Origin: Sthenelais limicola | Taxonomy: Eukaryota; Annelida; Polychaeta; Phyllodocida; Sigalionidae | NCBI GenBank assembly: GCA_942159475.1 | Contig: OW804094.1 | Span: 24,660,366-24,724,365 of the forward strand | Direction: 5' to 3' | DNA: 64,000 nt | Shown here: positions 12,007-24,298 of the stretch, piece by piece | How the letters are laid out: every line of letters starts with the position of its first letter | How positions within the stretch are numbered: the stretch's first letter is position 1 | The notes under the pieces: generated by a model | What the model saw: only the letters and a program-made list of their open reading frames with translations | Database searches by the model: none | What the model was told of the DNA's origin: nothing | Position numbers and translations under genes: made by a program

Positions 12007-12324
12007 ATCTACATAGTATTACTCGCTACCTCTTGGGAGAACCCCGATAAACCCTATGGGTGATTCCTTCTTCTTCCCCCTCCTCATGGTCTGAACTCTC
12101 TACTTCAAAAATGAAGTGTGTAAATACAACCACAATTGGCATACATTAAATGCCCGAAGCTTGCCATACTAGCCTTAAGAATCTGAATCTACAGTTGTGA
12201 AACATTTATATGACTATTAGTAATAACGGTTATGATAGCACAGAAGGATATTCAATCCCGATGTGCCCACAGTAAATGATTAGAATAACTGTGCCACCCA
12301 TCTTGCGCATATCTTAACTATACT

Positions 12325-12508
12325 AAAGTAACCTATTCTCATAAGGGCCGCCGGCGTATCGTCGATGCACCGGCGCATTGTTACCCTTATTAATAAAACA
12401 TTGTATCCGGTAGGGCTTGAAACCCTCCCTATGAGGGAGCTTAGACCCACCGACAGTATCCTCTTGTAAATAGATAAATAAAAGTTTCAACAACAACAAC
12501 AACAACAA
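12325..12508 (+). other. LINE 3' end with conserved stem-loop
   Basis: The 3' UTR contains GGGCTTGAAACCCTCCCTAT followed by GAGGGAGCTTAGACCCACCG. CTCCC can pair with GGGAG to form a short hairpin. The same arrangement with substitutions recurs at about 61255-61385, so it is probably the RT-recognised 3' end of this family. AATAAA occurs near the end, before the (CAA)n tail. Confidence 0.6.
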
Positions 12509-13200
12509 CTATACAGAAAACTACCGCCATGACATCTACTATACAGAAAACTACCACCATGACATCTACTGTACAGAAAACTACCACCATGACATCTACT
12601 GTACAGAAAACTACCACCATGACATCTACTGTACAGAAAACTACCGCCATGACATCTACTATACAGAAAACTACCACCATGACATCTACTATACAGAAAA
12701 CTACCACCATGACATCTACTGTACAGAAAACTACCACCATGACATCTACTATACAGAAAACTACCGCCATGACATCTACTGTACAGAAAACTACCACCAT
12801 GACATCTACTGTACAGAAAATTACCACCATGACATCAACTATACAGAAAACAACCACCACGAAAACTACTACCTGAAAACTACTCTGTAAAATATATTAC
12901 CCAGAAAACTACCACTGTCAAATTTATTACGCAGAAAACTACCATTGTCAAAACTATTACCCAGAAAATTACTACCATTACAAATAGTACCCAGAAAACT
13001 ACCACCATTAAATCTACTACCCAGAAAACTCCCAACATTAAATCTACTACCCAGAAAACTACCACCATTAAATCTACTACCCTGAAAACTACTACTATCA
13101 AATCTACTACCCTGAAAACTACTACTATTAAATCTAGTACTTAGCAAACTACCACCGTTAAATCTGCTACCCGGAAAACTACCTCCAAGAAAACTACCAT
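12509..13200. repeat. 30-bp minisatellite, right part
   Basis: About eleven regular units run to 12860, then about ten older, diverged units built on ACCCAGAAAACTACCACCAT. Homogeneous units next to the LINE and diverged units at the edge are the usual pattern of an expanding array. Confidence 0.88.
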
Positions 13201-13356
13201 CCTGAAATATACCACAGGCTACAGCACTACCAACAGAATGTACACTCCCCATCAAAACAATGTTAAAATACAATCACATTTGCATGTAGTTCAGGTGTTT
13301 GTGAGTATTTCTTTACATGATTTCATATAAAACGAATTTATTTCCTGATTTACTTG

Positions 13357-13510
13357 TGGCCAGGCATGGGTGGAGAGGACATAAATCGTACCTGGTTTAT
13401 GAGACAACCCTAACGTCATATATTGATATTGAAACCCTCAACTGCTGGTAGTGCTAGAGGCATCGCTCAATATGAGTTCAGCTACCAAACTGTACATAAT
13501 CGGACACATT
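13357..13510 (+). repeat. Direct repeat, right copy
   Basis: This matches 9399-9554, including AGGACATAAATC, AACCCTAACGTCATATATTG and CTCAACTGCTGGTAGTGCT. Confidence 0.85.
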
Positions 13511-13693
13511 CCTTTTCTTTATCAATATTTCTCAGAATTTAAACACGAATAGGGCGTGTAAGTGCATGTAACATGCATAAGTTGCATAGTTGCACTAATA
13601 TTTGTGGACCGGAAGTCAACAATCTTCATAGACCTATTAGCATTATGGCTATAACACCTTATTAATCACTCTGTACATCACCCCAGTAAAGGT

Positions 13694-13860
13694 TTCAATT
13701 CAATTCAATTCGAACATTCTTTATTGCAGATAAATTTGGTTGCTCATTTCTAGAAATTAGTTCTTCAAAAGAGTCCACCAACTAGGTTTTAGAACTTAAG
13801 AGTTGCAAATAAACTAAAACATATAAATGATTATAGTGGCTAATTGAAATGTCTAAAGAT
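13694..13860 (-). mobile_element. Possible LINE 3'-end fragment
   Basis: Read on the minus strand, it ends with AATAAAGAATG followed by (AATTG)n, a simple-repeat tail typical of some LINE 3' ends. No coding part is left. Confidence 0.35.
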
Positions 13861-13931
13861 GGATACCTGTGAGCTAGATTTCATAAATCTATATGATTGA
13901 TGACAGAACAGAGACCAGTTATCTCCACAAT

Positions 13932-14522
13932 TGGTCCTGGGTTTGACCATAAAGTGCCTGTCTGTCTATTTGTCTCTGTCTCTCTCTCCCTTCTTCTCTA
14001 TCTCTATTTCCTGGGTATGATCATAAACTGCCTCCCTCTCAGCTCTCCCGCCCTTGATATAACCATATTAAATGTGTTGGTAAGGGCGTAAAGCAACCAA
14101 TCTCACTCGTTCACTCCCTCTCAGCTCTCCCGCCCTTGATATAACCATCTTAAATGTGTTGGTAAGGGCGTGAAGCAACCAATCTCACTCATTCACTTCC
14201 TTTCAGCTCTCCCGCCCTTCATATAACCATATTAAATGTGTTGGTAAGGGCGTAAAGCAACCAATCTCACTCATTCACTCCCTCTCAGCTCTACCGCCCT
14301 TGATGTAACCATATTAAATGTGTTGATAAGGGTGTAAAGCAACCAACCTCACTCACTCACTCCCTCTCAGCTCTCCCACCCTTGTTATAACCATATTAAA
14401 TGTGTTGATAAGGGTGTAAAGCAACCAATCTCACTCACTCACTCTCAGCTCTTCCGCCCTTCATATAACCATATTAAATGTGTTGATAATGGCGTAAAGC
14501 AACCAATCACACTCACTCACTA
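13932..14522 (+). mobile_element. S-family element, copy 2, with target duplication
   Basis: It starts TGGTCCTGGGTTTGACC, passes through the pyrimidine-rich unit, then carries six units of the GATATAACCATATTAAATGT repeat and ends in CACTCACTCACTA. It is flanked by a perfect 11-bp duplication, ATCTCCACAAT (13921-13931 and 14523-14533). Confidence 0.88.
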
Positions 14523-14665
14523 ATCTCCACAATGTTGAGCCTATGGGAGTTTTGCACGACATGTCCACACAACGTCATCATACTGCTACAGTAGTGCAAC
14601 TCAACAGACCGCTGTAGTGGACTACAACGCTCCCTATTGACCTATCAGTCTGTCATCAAGGATAT

Positions 14666-15072
14666 GTGATGTGTTTCAGGAAAATGAGTGATAAGTCGCA
14701 AAATATGGGTTTTGAGATATCATCATATTTGAAAAGAGGAGATCAAGCTGATTCCAATGATAATAAACATTAAGGGCATTAAATAAGTATTTCTATATTT
14801 CAAGTTTGATATTTTTATTTCTGAAAAAAAAAGTTTTCAATATTTATTGGTGGTCAATTTCTAGTTAAGTAGGTAAATGGCCTCCCTAGGATGATCTTAG
14901 AAATGCATAAATATATTTAATACAGTATCCTAAAACTTAGTCCATGTATTCATAAGACCTCTCTGACTCGATACCAAAAATGAAAACATTCCAAAAAGGA
15001 GATCTTGTGAATAAATGAGTTTTAAAAATATCAATTTTGCAACTTATGACTCATTTTCCTGAAACACATCAC
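14666..15072 (+). mobile_element. MITE-2 copy, full length
   Basis: This 407-bp element has terminal inverted repeats GTGATGTGTTTCAGGAAAAT and the complement at the right end. It is flanked by ATAT on each side. It is non-coding. Confidence 0.88.
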
Positions 15073-15325
15073 ATATTACCAATCAGGATAACTATCTACT
15101 GGATAATGATTTAGTTTGAGGGGGGATCCATTGATCTATTGAACTCCCTCCGTAATTAACATCGCCACAAACCATTGCCCTTTTAAATAAGGATGGAATA
15201 TTGATTATAAGGACAGTTTTAATCTTCCGAGTAATCAATTTCTTCCTTGCAAAGAGTTTTTAGGATGGGTCCATATCAATACACCTGCAAAAGAAAAGAA
15301 GAAATAATAATGTGTGCATGAAGAT

Positions 15326-15551
15326 GAGTGAAATTTTCAGAAAATGTACAATTCACCTTCACCAATCCTCTCAAATAAACCAAATTTAAGTCAAAAGTGA
15401 CGTTCAAAATGCAGTTTAACACAATGAAAGATATATTTCTAATCAACACGATGCCAAAGATATTTTGATACGCCCATTTAATATACCCAATTTAACAGAA
15501 GTTACCAAATTTGTAGAGATGCCGATTGTGCATTTTCTGAAAATCTGACCC
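15326..15551 (-). mobile_element. MITE-1 copy, diverged
   Basis: It has the standard architecture, but the left terminus has lost the initial GGG and no clean duplication is seen. Confidence 0.78.
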
Positions 15552-15612
15552 TGGTGGATATTCCTCAATAAACTTCCAGAGTTAATGTGTAATTGACTTT
15601 ATTCATGCATAT

Positions 15613-15846
15613 GGGTCAACTCACCTGAAAATGTACAATTCACCTTTAATAATCTTCTCAAATAATCCAAATTTAAGACCATAATGAAGTTACAAATAGA
15701 GTTCAACGTAACGGAACTGATATTATTAATCAACTTAATACGAAATATAATCAAATAAACCTAATAATTATCATTTTCAGCCGAATTTATGAGAATCTTA
15801 TCAATATGTTGAGCTGTCAATTCTACATTTTCTGACAACCCGACTC
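15613..15846 (-). mobile_element. MITE-1 copy, diverged
   Basis: The left end reads GGGTCAACTCACCTGAAAAT and the right end is degenerate. The flanks are ATAT and ATAA. Confidence 0.78.
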
Positions 15847-15893
15847 ATAACTCATGCTTCAGCCGTCCGGATTGACTCTTTTTGTAAGGATAT

Positions 15894-16349
15894 GTGATGT
15901 GTTCCAGTGGAATGAGTCATAAGTCGCAAAATTGATGTAATTATCAAAGTGTTTTCTTACACGATTTCTTCATTAAAATGGTCTGATCCTTAGAGGGTTT
16001 AGCACTTATAGTTATATGAATCCATACCACAAATTTCTGGACATTGTATAAAATATATCCCTGCGTTTTTAAGGCATTCATATGGAGTATATATGAGTAG
16101 TATAAGTGTCCGGACACTTATACTACTTATACTACTTATATGTGGTTGCTTTACTGGTAATTACCCATCAAGAAACAATTCAACCTTCACTTTTCAAAAA
16201 TAAAAATATTAAACTTAATATATAAAAATACTAATTAGGTGAGCTAGTGTTTACTATTATTGGAATCAGCTTGATCTCCTCTATTTTAACTATGGTGATA
16301 TCTCAAAATTCATTTTTTGCGACTTATGACTTATTTCCCTAAGACATTT
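15894..16349 (+). mobile_element. MITE-2 copy containing a perfect palindrome
   Basis: The left terminus is GTGATGTGTTCCAGTGGAAT and the right terminus is degenerate (ATTTCCCTAAGACAT). A 32-bp perfect palindrome lies inside it at 16096-16127. Confidence 0.8.
16096..16127. repeat. Perfect 32-bp palindrome
   Basis: The half-site AGTAGTATAAGTGTCC is followed immediately by its exact complement, and TACTACTTAT is then repeated once more. Other MITE-2 copies do not have it, so it arose in this copy. Confidence 0.95.
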
Positions 16350-19300
16350 AAAATAATAGTATCTTCTAGACAAAGGTTATAACCTCTTTGGTCTTACCAG
16401 GTGTCCTTAGGCATATCGTAATTACATTTTACAACCGAAAAGTTCTTTTATTTAACAATATTAGATTACATAATCGTTTGTAGAAGTTTGAATAGTCATG
16501 TCTCTTACAGCAATTCCTGCTTAGAAACCTCCGATTGTTATCTATTGGATTTGTATCTGTTGAAAACTGCATTAAATTGTAATCCGAAGATTAATTGCTC
16601 TAAGAATAAGCTACTTCTTTTCTAGATTGTTTCTTCTGCGAAAACATTACGCCTCTGGGACGTTATGCTTAGTTACACAATTATTTGGAAAAAATACGGA
16701 TTAAACACATTACCACCCGATGTGCATGATTACATTACTGACCTAGTTTTGACCTGGAAATTTTGACCTGATTTTGACCTGGTGCTTTACTGGTGGAAAT
16801 CGTAAACGATTTTGAGGGTCAAACTTGATTTTAAATTGCTCTATGGACCCGATTTATAATTACACTTCTAATACTCTCAGAGATGCACAATTAACCAGGT
16901 GATGAAATGCACTTTTGAAGCACTCAACGATGCACTACTGACCAGGCTATAAAAATCAGTTCTGTTGCACTCAGCAAGAGCAGTTTCATACCTCTGAATC
17001 TCAACTGTATTAAAGCTAGTGAATTCTTCACAGAAATATATTCCCCAATATAATTCAAAGAGTGTATATCAAGATATGTTACCTTATCTTTGCATGGAAA
17101 TACATCAATTATTTCATAATTATTTCCATCCTGTTAGCCATCCCAATAGATCTCTGTGTATGAATCAGTTCAATGGTTGGTGAGCTTAGACACTCCAAGC
17201 TAAGTAGGCACAATCATATATACAGTCATATGGGTGTTTTGATCAGGTCGATTCCCAACATCATACATATATGTTATACATATATATAAACTCTAGAAGA
17301 ATATCACTTATAATATTCGTAAGTATTTGTTGGACAATATTAATAGTGTATAAATGCCACATTAGTGTATTAGCAGTACAGAAATTATAAATGCAATGCA
17401 GTGACCTGTCACGCCACCTAGTGAAAAACAAGGTGAGAACAAGTCACACCTGGTGAGAACAAGTCGCACAATAGGGAGCCTCTTGCAAGAAGTACCATGT
17501 ATTGAGAATGATTGGTTGTATGGTGTTCAAGTCTACCAGCGTCCAAGGTGCTTGAATTATTCATAGTTTCATAATGTTATATATAATTACTAGCAAAGTA
17601 CCCGTCCTCTGGACGGTCACCCTCCCTCTCCCTCTTTTCCCTCCCCCTCTTCTCTGACTTTTATACCTGTTTTCCTCTCCTCTTGTTGCAAAATCATAAG
17701 ACCGGCTGTACTCCTACCCTATAAAGGTCGGGCTGCATTAAAACCTCAAGAAATATCGTTGTAATACTTGCAAATATGTGGATCACTCTCATAAGTTAGA
17801 GGTTAATCCCTATTGCAAAATCATTACCCTACTCTTGTATATATACTTCTTAGGAATCTACTATTGATCTTAATATAATGCTCAATGTCATCAATGGGTC
17901 ACAATTTATATAGTGGTTATCCCATCATTATCATTATCATTACATTTTTATTATATTTTCCATCCAATCACATGACGACTATGTACAAATGTAACTATGT
18001 TCTTTCAAGAGCTGGATTCTGCAGAACATCCTACCACCCTGGGAGGTGATGTACCCAGTGTAAATAAAATCCTTAAAAAACATTTTCGATTTTCCCCCTC
18101 TCCCTCCCCACTTCCTCAAGCTCCCCCTCCCCGCTTTCTCTCCCTACCCAGAGCACGAAATTACCTTTTTTTCGTTATAAGAGATTCACCCGCCCACACA
18201 GAAATTTTACCCGCCCACAAATGCCCCTGAATTAAAGAAGTTTAAAATATGAAATATCATCCTTTCGTTTGATAGTGCTTTTGCCTTAATCTAACCTTAG
18301 TCTAACAGATGGTCGAGTTCCTTAATGCAATTATATTAGCTCTTAGCTATTACATATACATAACTCTGATAAATGTAACAAATGAGGATGAAAGAGACGG
18401 GGAGGGAGGAGAGAGGGAAGAAATTTACCCGCCCACAAATAACTTCTCAATGAAATCCATAGATATTGATGACTGATGATGAATATGATATCAATCATAA
18501 ATGATTATCTTTGGTAACTACTCTATCATATTAGATATTCTTTAACATGCACACCCTTTATATCTACAGAAAGCTGAGGAAATAAGGAATTCAACCACAT
18601 GCATCATTATGATCTCACAAGTAGCAGGCATGCGTTACCGCCGCGCATAATCGTTACGCATATATTTGTATTCCATGGCTGTATGATGGACGTGCCACCG
18701 AAATTATAAAAGGATGGATTAAATCCGGGGGAGAATTTGGGAAGTAATATTTGGATAACATGGAAGTAGCATTACTTATTTTAGTTTATTGGAGAGGGGT
18801 TTCTATGAATGGGTGTCAGAGACTGAGTGAGAGTATTAGAGAGTGGAGTGTCAGATATGTGCGACATGAGGTGTGAATGCCATGCAGGTGAGTGAGCAGT
18901 GGCAGGTATTATGGACTGTTGGAGCTTCATTGTGCAGAATTTCATGGTAGTTTTGGGTGCGAATTTGGTTGGAATTATTATTTGTGATAGAAATGTTAAG
19001 AATGTTTAGGTTATACAGACGAATATATGACATTCTCAAATAAATACAATATGCTCAATGGACCCAGTTTATGAATGTGGTTCTGATGCTCCCAGCAATG
19101 TGCTACTGACCAGGTGTAAAAAAACACAGTTATAATGCACTCAGTGAAGCACTTTCATTGCTATTGCTATATGAGGGAGAGGGAAGGAGTTACTGAATAA
19201 AAGTTATTCATTCATTCATAATCATTATTCATACAAATAAAAAGGACGTTTAGGTAGAGGTTTAATTTTTAAGTATTTTATTCTTTGTAGGTCTTTAACA

Positions 19301-20435
19301 GTTTAACATTTACATTGAAAAACGCTGTATTAACCATGAACGTTTTCATATGTTGCCTTATGAAATATGATAATATTTTAGATATATTTATTCATATACA
19401 TGAATCATGTATATGAATATATATATATAATATTTTTCTGATATCCCTTGCACTCGGTAAGAATCCACAATCATTACATATGAGACACATATAATGTAGT
19501 CGTTCAGTTGGCACATGCCTACACTTAAGCCTATATATCATAGAGAAATATTTTCATAAACTTGTGTATATTGTGAACAGACTTAGATATTACATAACGG
19601 GCTACATGCCCTTATTCCTTATTCACACCCTGCAGGAAGATCTGTACTTTGACTAGATCATTAGATCAGTTGACATCTCTTGACACGAAGGTCACACATG
19701 TCTCAGTGTTTCTTCCATCACTCCTTAACAGTCTCATGTTAGATCTTTGATATTTGATGTACTATACAAGTGAACATGAATCAAATCAATCAGACTATAT
19801 CAATACTACCCTTTTCATGTGGCTTTAAAATCATAACCATTTATAACTTAATTTGTTGAATTAATTTGGAGATAGTTACTTTGACTGACTTATTAATTCA
19901 ACTGCATCTAGCCAGTGTATTGATACCCGATTTATATACATATATTTGATACGCTCTTTTGGAGTGCATCAGATGATGCACATTGCATCAGGTGCAAAAC
20001 CAGGTGCAAAACTGCTTTTTTGGGAGGATTGCACTTTTGTGACTGGTCAGTGGCACTTTTGCATGCACTGGTGGATTTTCCAATGCACATAGGGCATGTT
20101 GATTAACAAGATATTAATACTTATATCTCTCACAGGCTCTGTTTCATCATCTTAGTTTCGTATAACTCAATTAGTACAGTACAATTAGTACAGTTGTAAT
20201 CACCTTCTTTTTCTTTCAATAATGTTCCATTGGCTTCGTACTTATAATTATTATTATTAGTGAAAATAAAGAAAATTTCGAAAAAAAAAATCGAAATTAA
20301 AATTCAGACATTAAATGTCTTGCAAATAAACGCAATCAGGTCGCCCTTAAAATTTGTTCATTATATGTTATTTTCATATTATATATATGTAACATTTATT
20401 GATAGATCATGGCAGATTGCCTGGAAAAAAATGCG
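16350..20435. other. Long intergenic stretch, no recognised gene
   Basis: I find no supported coding region in about 4.1 kb. A loosely conserved repeat (CTCTATGGACCCGATTTATA, TGCACTACTGACCAGG) occurs near 16840-16990 and again near 19050-19165, with a weaker echo at 19925-20010. An imperfect palindrome lies at 19390-19418. Pyrimidine-rich patches lie near 17620-17660 and 18090-18145. Confidence 0.45.
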
Positions 20436-20507
20436 TGGAGATACCGGGATTTGAACCCGGGGCCTCTTACATGCGAAGCAAGCGCTCTACCACTGAGCTA
20501 TATCCCC
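20436..20507 (-). tRNA. tRNA-Ala(CGC)
   Basis: The reverse complement folds as a canonical 72-nt tRNA. The 7-bp acceptor stem (GGGGATA with TATCTCC, one G-T pair) carries discriminator A. The D arm holds the A box TAGCTCAGTGG. The anticodon stem CTTGC/GTAAG encloses loop TTCGCAT with anticodon CGC. The T arm holds the B box GGTTCAAATCC. A run of seven T follows on the minus strand (plus strand 20425-20431), which is the expected Pol III terminator. No intron is present and CCA is not encoded, both normal for an animal gene. No neighbouring tRNA is seen, and the intact fold argues against a SINE fragment. Confidence 0.95.
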
Positions 20508-21056
20508 TCTTACAATCCTCCCGTATTAGAAGGTTTTGTAGTTTTATAGATATTCAGTAAAAACAATGGCATATGCATAATAGGTTTGGTAGGGAGAATA
20601 TACTTAATAAACGATTTGCATATACGACTACGCATGTCTGTTACAGTGCATGCTGGGATAGATTCCTAACTGACTACTACCTTTTTGACTGGGTTCCATG
20701 AGATTATCATTGTATGAAACTGGTTCAATACAATTTTTCAAAAAAAAAAAAAAAAATCAGTTCAAGTGTGAGATACAAAATATTTAGCAACATTTTTATC
20801 AAAAATTGCAATGAAGTTTTCACCAATATCATAGCTCGTATAAATGATCTATTAAATACAAATACATGGTGGAAAAGACAGTAGCTTTTGTTATGAAAAC
20901 ATGTATAATACATAGATATTTGGATTAGAACGTAGATTCATTAAATACACATGCATGAGGGGAATGGTGGATTTTTGATATTGGAAATGATGAGGTGGGA
21001 CTGTTTCCAAGCGGGATAGGAAGGACAATAATTGGAGAACACTCATTAAAACATTT
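20508..21056. other. Intergenic, no recognised gene
   Basis: I see no coding region. It includes an A-rich run near 20740. Confidence 0.4.
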
Positions 21057-21466
21057 GTGATGTGTTTCAGGAAAATGAGTCACAAGTCGCAAAAATGGTA
21101 TTTTTCAATTTTTTTTTTTAATGATCACTTTATTGGAATGTTCTGATGTTTGGAGAGTTTATTACTTATAGATATAGCGATCGATGTGTCGAATTTCAGG
21201 ACAATGTATCTAATATATTCTTGCGTTTTAAAGGTCCCCATATGGAGTACATTTAGTTACTTTACTGTTTATTGCCCCCGAGAAATATTGGAAACTTTTT
21301 TTTTCAAAAATGAAAATATCAAAGTTAAAATCTAGAAATACTTATTAGAGCATTAGACTGTTTACTACCATTGAAAACGGCTTGATCTCATCTTTTCAAA
21401 TAATATAATGATATCTCAAAATCTATATTTTGCGACTTATGACACATTTTCCTAAAACGGAACACA
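21057..21466 (+). mobile_element. MITE-2 copy
   Basis: It starts GTGATGTGTTTCAGGAAAAT. Its right end is the diverged TTTTCCTAAAACGGAACACA, as in the copy at 8552. Confidence 0.85.
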
Positions 21467-21651
21467 TTTTGAAATGGTATTTTCGGTGACTCATCTGTCA
21501 GGCAGACATCACAAAAACAGGATCTCGTTGATAGATAATTTCCCTTTTTTCCAAATTTTGAGATTTTGAGATTCCATCTTAATATTTGTAAAGAGTTCTT
21601 GTAAACAAATCACTTTCCAAGATATCAATTCAGTCCTAATTTGAGAAGTGT

Positions 21652-21810
21652 CACCGGAAAATGAGTCACAAGTCGCAATTTTTTTTTTAGGTATAAGCTT
21701 ATCTAGAAGAGATCAAGCCGATCCTAATGATAGCAAATAGATAATAAGTGTTTCTATATTCTAAGTTTGCTATTTTAATTTTTGAAAAATAAAAGTTTGC
21801 TATACCACAT
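21652..21810 (+). mobile_element. MITE-2 left-half fragment
   Basis: GTGTCACCGGAAAATGAGTC and the following AGATCAAGCCGATCCTAATG match the left halves of other copies. The right half is missing. Confidence 0.7.
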
Positions 21811-21825
21811 CTCAACTGTGCATAT

Positions 21826-22058
21826 GGGTGAAATCGCCATAAAATGTACACTTGGTAGTACTTCACATTGAGGAAATCCTGCTAAATTAAGCTGAAACAT
21901 AATGCATATTAGCAAAAGTTGAGTATATTTGATATTGTATTGATTTAAAATATCTGTTCTGCTATGTTAAACTGTATTTTAAACCTAATTTCTTCCCTAA
22001 ATTTGGGTTATTTGAGAGGATTGGTAAAGGTGCGTTGTACATTTTCTGAAGATCTGAT
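21826..22058 (+). mobile_element. MITE-1 copy with variant left end
   Basis: The left terminus is GGGTGAAATCGCCATAAAAT. The right terminus is standard but diverged at its last bases. Confidence 0.85.
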
Positions 22059-22210
22059 GTTATGTAACATTGTGTAACCTCATTATATTTATATTAATTA
22101 TTAATTATCACCCATTTATTATACTATCTCATTACTAAAATCGCTAATTATGCTTAGCTACCCAGTACAGTGCAAGTCTACTTATTCATACTGTAGCAAT
22201 AAATCATGAG

Positions 22211-22312
22211 GTTTGTGGTGTGAGGACTGTCTGGATGCCCTGGTACAGGCCGAGGCCATTGGCCGATGTCTGTCCCTGGGTATCCAGACAGTCCTCACGC
22301 CACAAACCAAAT
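22211..22312. repeat. Hairpin, arms about 35 bp
   Basis: GGTTTGTGGTGTGAGGACTG with TCTGGAT continues to a loop and is answered by the near-exact complement (ATCCAGACAGTCCTCACGCC then ACAAACC). The frames over it are by-products of the symmetry. Confidence 0.9.
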
Positions 22313-22325
22313 GGTTTCTTGCTTG

Positions 22326-22760
22326 TAGTCCATTTTGGGTCAGATCCCACACATACAACCAATGAAACAAAGACAAAAACACCTTTTTTCACTAACCTTA
22401 CATCAATTTATCCCCCAAAACATGAATAAAATTATGCTGGCACTGTATTTTTGTTTTGGCAGCAGGTGGAAAGGAAATCAAAAACCCATTGCTTCATGTA
22501 CCCATCACAAACCTCATCGTTGATGCCTTTCACCATGGTCTCGATTGGGTGAACTAGTTCTAAATGTTATTTTTATATTTCACAGCTTCCACCTTGTTTT
22601 CTCATGACCAGCAACAAGCCTAATATGCGCGTTCCTAACTCCTAACCTCCGTTCCGCCTGTGATTATTCGGGGCTAAATTAATGAAAGGTTAGTAATAAA
22701 AAGACGTTTTTGTCTGTGTTTTGATGGTTGTATGTGTGGGATCTGACCCAAAATGGACTA
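22326..22760. mobile_element. Terminal-inverted-repeat element
   Basis: This 435-bp element has arms of about 75 bp. The outer 34 bp, starting TAGTCCATTTTGGGTCAGAT, are near-perfect inverted repeats and the inner part is diverged. It is non-coding and no clear target duplication was found. Confidence 0.75.
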
Positions 22761-23123
22761 ATAGGCCATGGATATTACCTTAACACTGACCCATATCTCA
22801 CTGGGACTTAACCTAATTGATGTATGATACATAGGTCTGGGCTGATATTCACCTGTATAATGTAGGGTTGCCCTAGAGCGTTATAAGGGTATGATCAATG
22901 AGCAGAAACACGCACAATCCATTCCACCTTCAACCTCCTTACCCTATATGTACATTTATATGCTGTAGGCCACTTGATCTGTCTGGACTGCATTCTTATC
23001 TAACATTCCTAAAGCTGGTCTTACACTAACTCATTGGGTATATAGTAGTTCACCATCTATTCCTGCATATTTGACCAGGTTGTTTATTCCAGCTCTCATG
23101 GCTGGTTTAAATAGGCTGTATTT
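22761..23123. other. Intergenic, no recognised gene
   Basis: I see nothing recognisable here. Confidence 0.4.
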
Positions 23124-23358
23124 GGGTCAGATTTTCAGAAAATGTACAATTGGCAGCTGTACACATTTAGTAAGTTTTGCTAAATTGAGCTGCAATTTGG
23201 TCAATACTAGGTAAATTCGAGTATATTTGGCATTGCATAGATTCTAGCAATCTGTTTGGTTTGGTTGAATTGTATTTTGAACTTTATTTTCGTCTGAAAT
23301 TTGGGTTATTTGAGAGGATTGGGGAAGTTGAATTGTACATTTTCTGAAAATCTGACCA
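23124..23358 (+). mobile_element. MITE-1 copy
   Basis: It has standard termini and a perfect ATTT duplication. Confidence 0.9.
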
Positions 23359-23462
23359 ATTTATCAATTTTCTGCAGCTGTTATAAGTATACCATAATTT
23401 GAAGCAGAATCAGTCAAGCAAAAACAGCCGCCGGTGAGCGATGATAAGTGAAGTCTTCATAT

Positions 23463-23698
23463 AGGTCAGATTTTCAGAAAATGTACAATTGGCAGCTCTA
23501 CACTTTTAGGAACTTCTGCTAAATTAGACTGAAAAATGATAAATACCAGGTATATTTGAGTATATTTGGTATCGCATTGATTCAAAGTATCAGTTCTGTT
23601 ATGTTAAACTGCCTTTTTGAAGCTCATTTCTGTCTTAAAAGTGGGATATTTGAGAGGAATGGCGAAGGTGAATTGTACATTTTCTGAAAATCTGACCC
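23463..23698 (+). mobile_element. MITE-1 copy
   Basis: It has standard termini and is flanked by ATAT on both sides. It lies about 100 bp from the previous copy in the same orientation. Confidence 0.9.
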
Positions 23699-24068
23699 AT
23701 ATCATGAAAGGATTTGGGCGGGCTATTTAAATACAAATAAGGACGTTTTAAAAGCCCTGTCGTAAATACAACTGAAAAAATCCTCCAAAATGTTGGTCAA
23801 ATGACTCTTTAGATGGTTTAGAAAGAATTGAACACAAATTAAAAATTCAATTCTTGAATTGAACATTAATCTGCAGTTTATCATAGTGCTTGTAAATCAG
23901 GAAACTGAATTCCTAGCTCTGAAGGACGTAGCTAAAGTATTCCTAAAGGATATATTACCATATTTGGTTGTGGTTTCTTAATCCGGTATTATCTTCCACT
24001 AATGCGAATTATAGATTTCCCCCTGCAAGCAGACACCCTAAGCTACTTATCTCGTACCCTTTATATAT

Positions 24069-24298
24069 GGGTCAGATTTTCAGAAAATATACAATTCAAC
24101 TTCGCCAATCTTCTCAAATAGCCCAAATGTCAGACAAAAGTTCAAAATACAGTTCAACCTAACCAAACAGATTGCTAGAATCAATGCAATGCCACATATA
24201 CTCGAATGTACCTAGTATTGACCCAATTGCAGTCTAATTTATAGGAATTTACTAAATGTGTACAGCTGCCAATTGTACATTTTCTGAAAATCTGACCC
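24069..24298 (-). mobile_element. MITE-1 copy
   Basis: It has standard termini and a perfect ATAT duplication. Confidence 0.9.

Larger units (their letters stand above)
10071..12508 (+). mobile_element. 5'-truncated LINE (LINE-a)
   Basis: A non-LTR retrotransposon has inserted into the 30-bp minisatellite. It starts just upstream of the RT domain, so the endonuclease is missing, and it carries a 3' UTR of about 500 bp. It ends in (CAA)n, which runs directly into a minisatellite unit. The last unit before the insertion is a variant with CAACAACTATACAG, and the same string follows the tail, so a target duplication of about 30 bp is possible. It cannot be told from the array period. RT motifs and tail type fit the Jockey/CR1 side of the LINE tree; the exact clade is not determined. 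Confidence 0.88.

Noticed and set aside
17577..17660. Possible RTE- or SINE-like end (TACTAGCAAAGTACCCGTCC with a CCGTCC/GGACGG hairpin)
   Set aside because: It is suggestive of a dispersed 3' end, but there is only one copy in the window and no tail or duplication to support it.
22182..22523. Overlapping frames of 62-69 codons near 22.2-22.5 kb
   Set aside because: They come from the hairpin and from the end of an inverted-repeat element. None has a recognisable motif.
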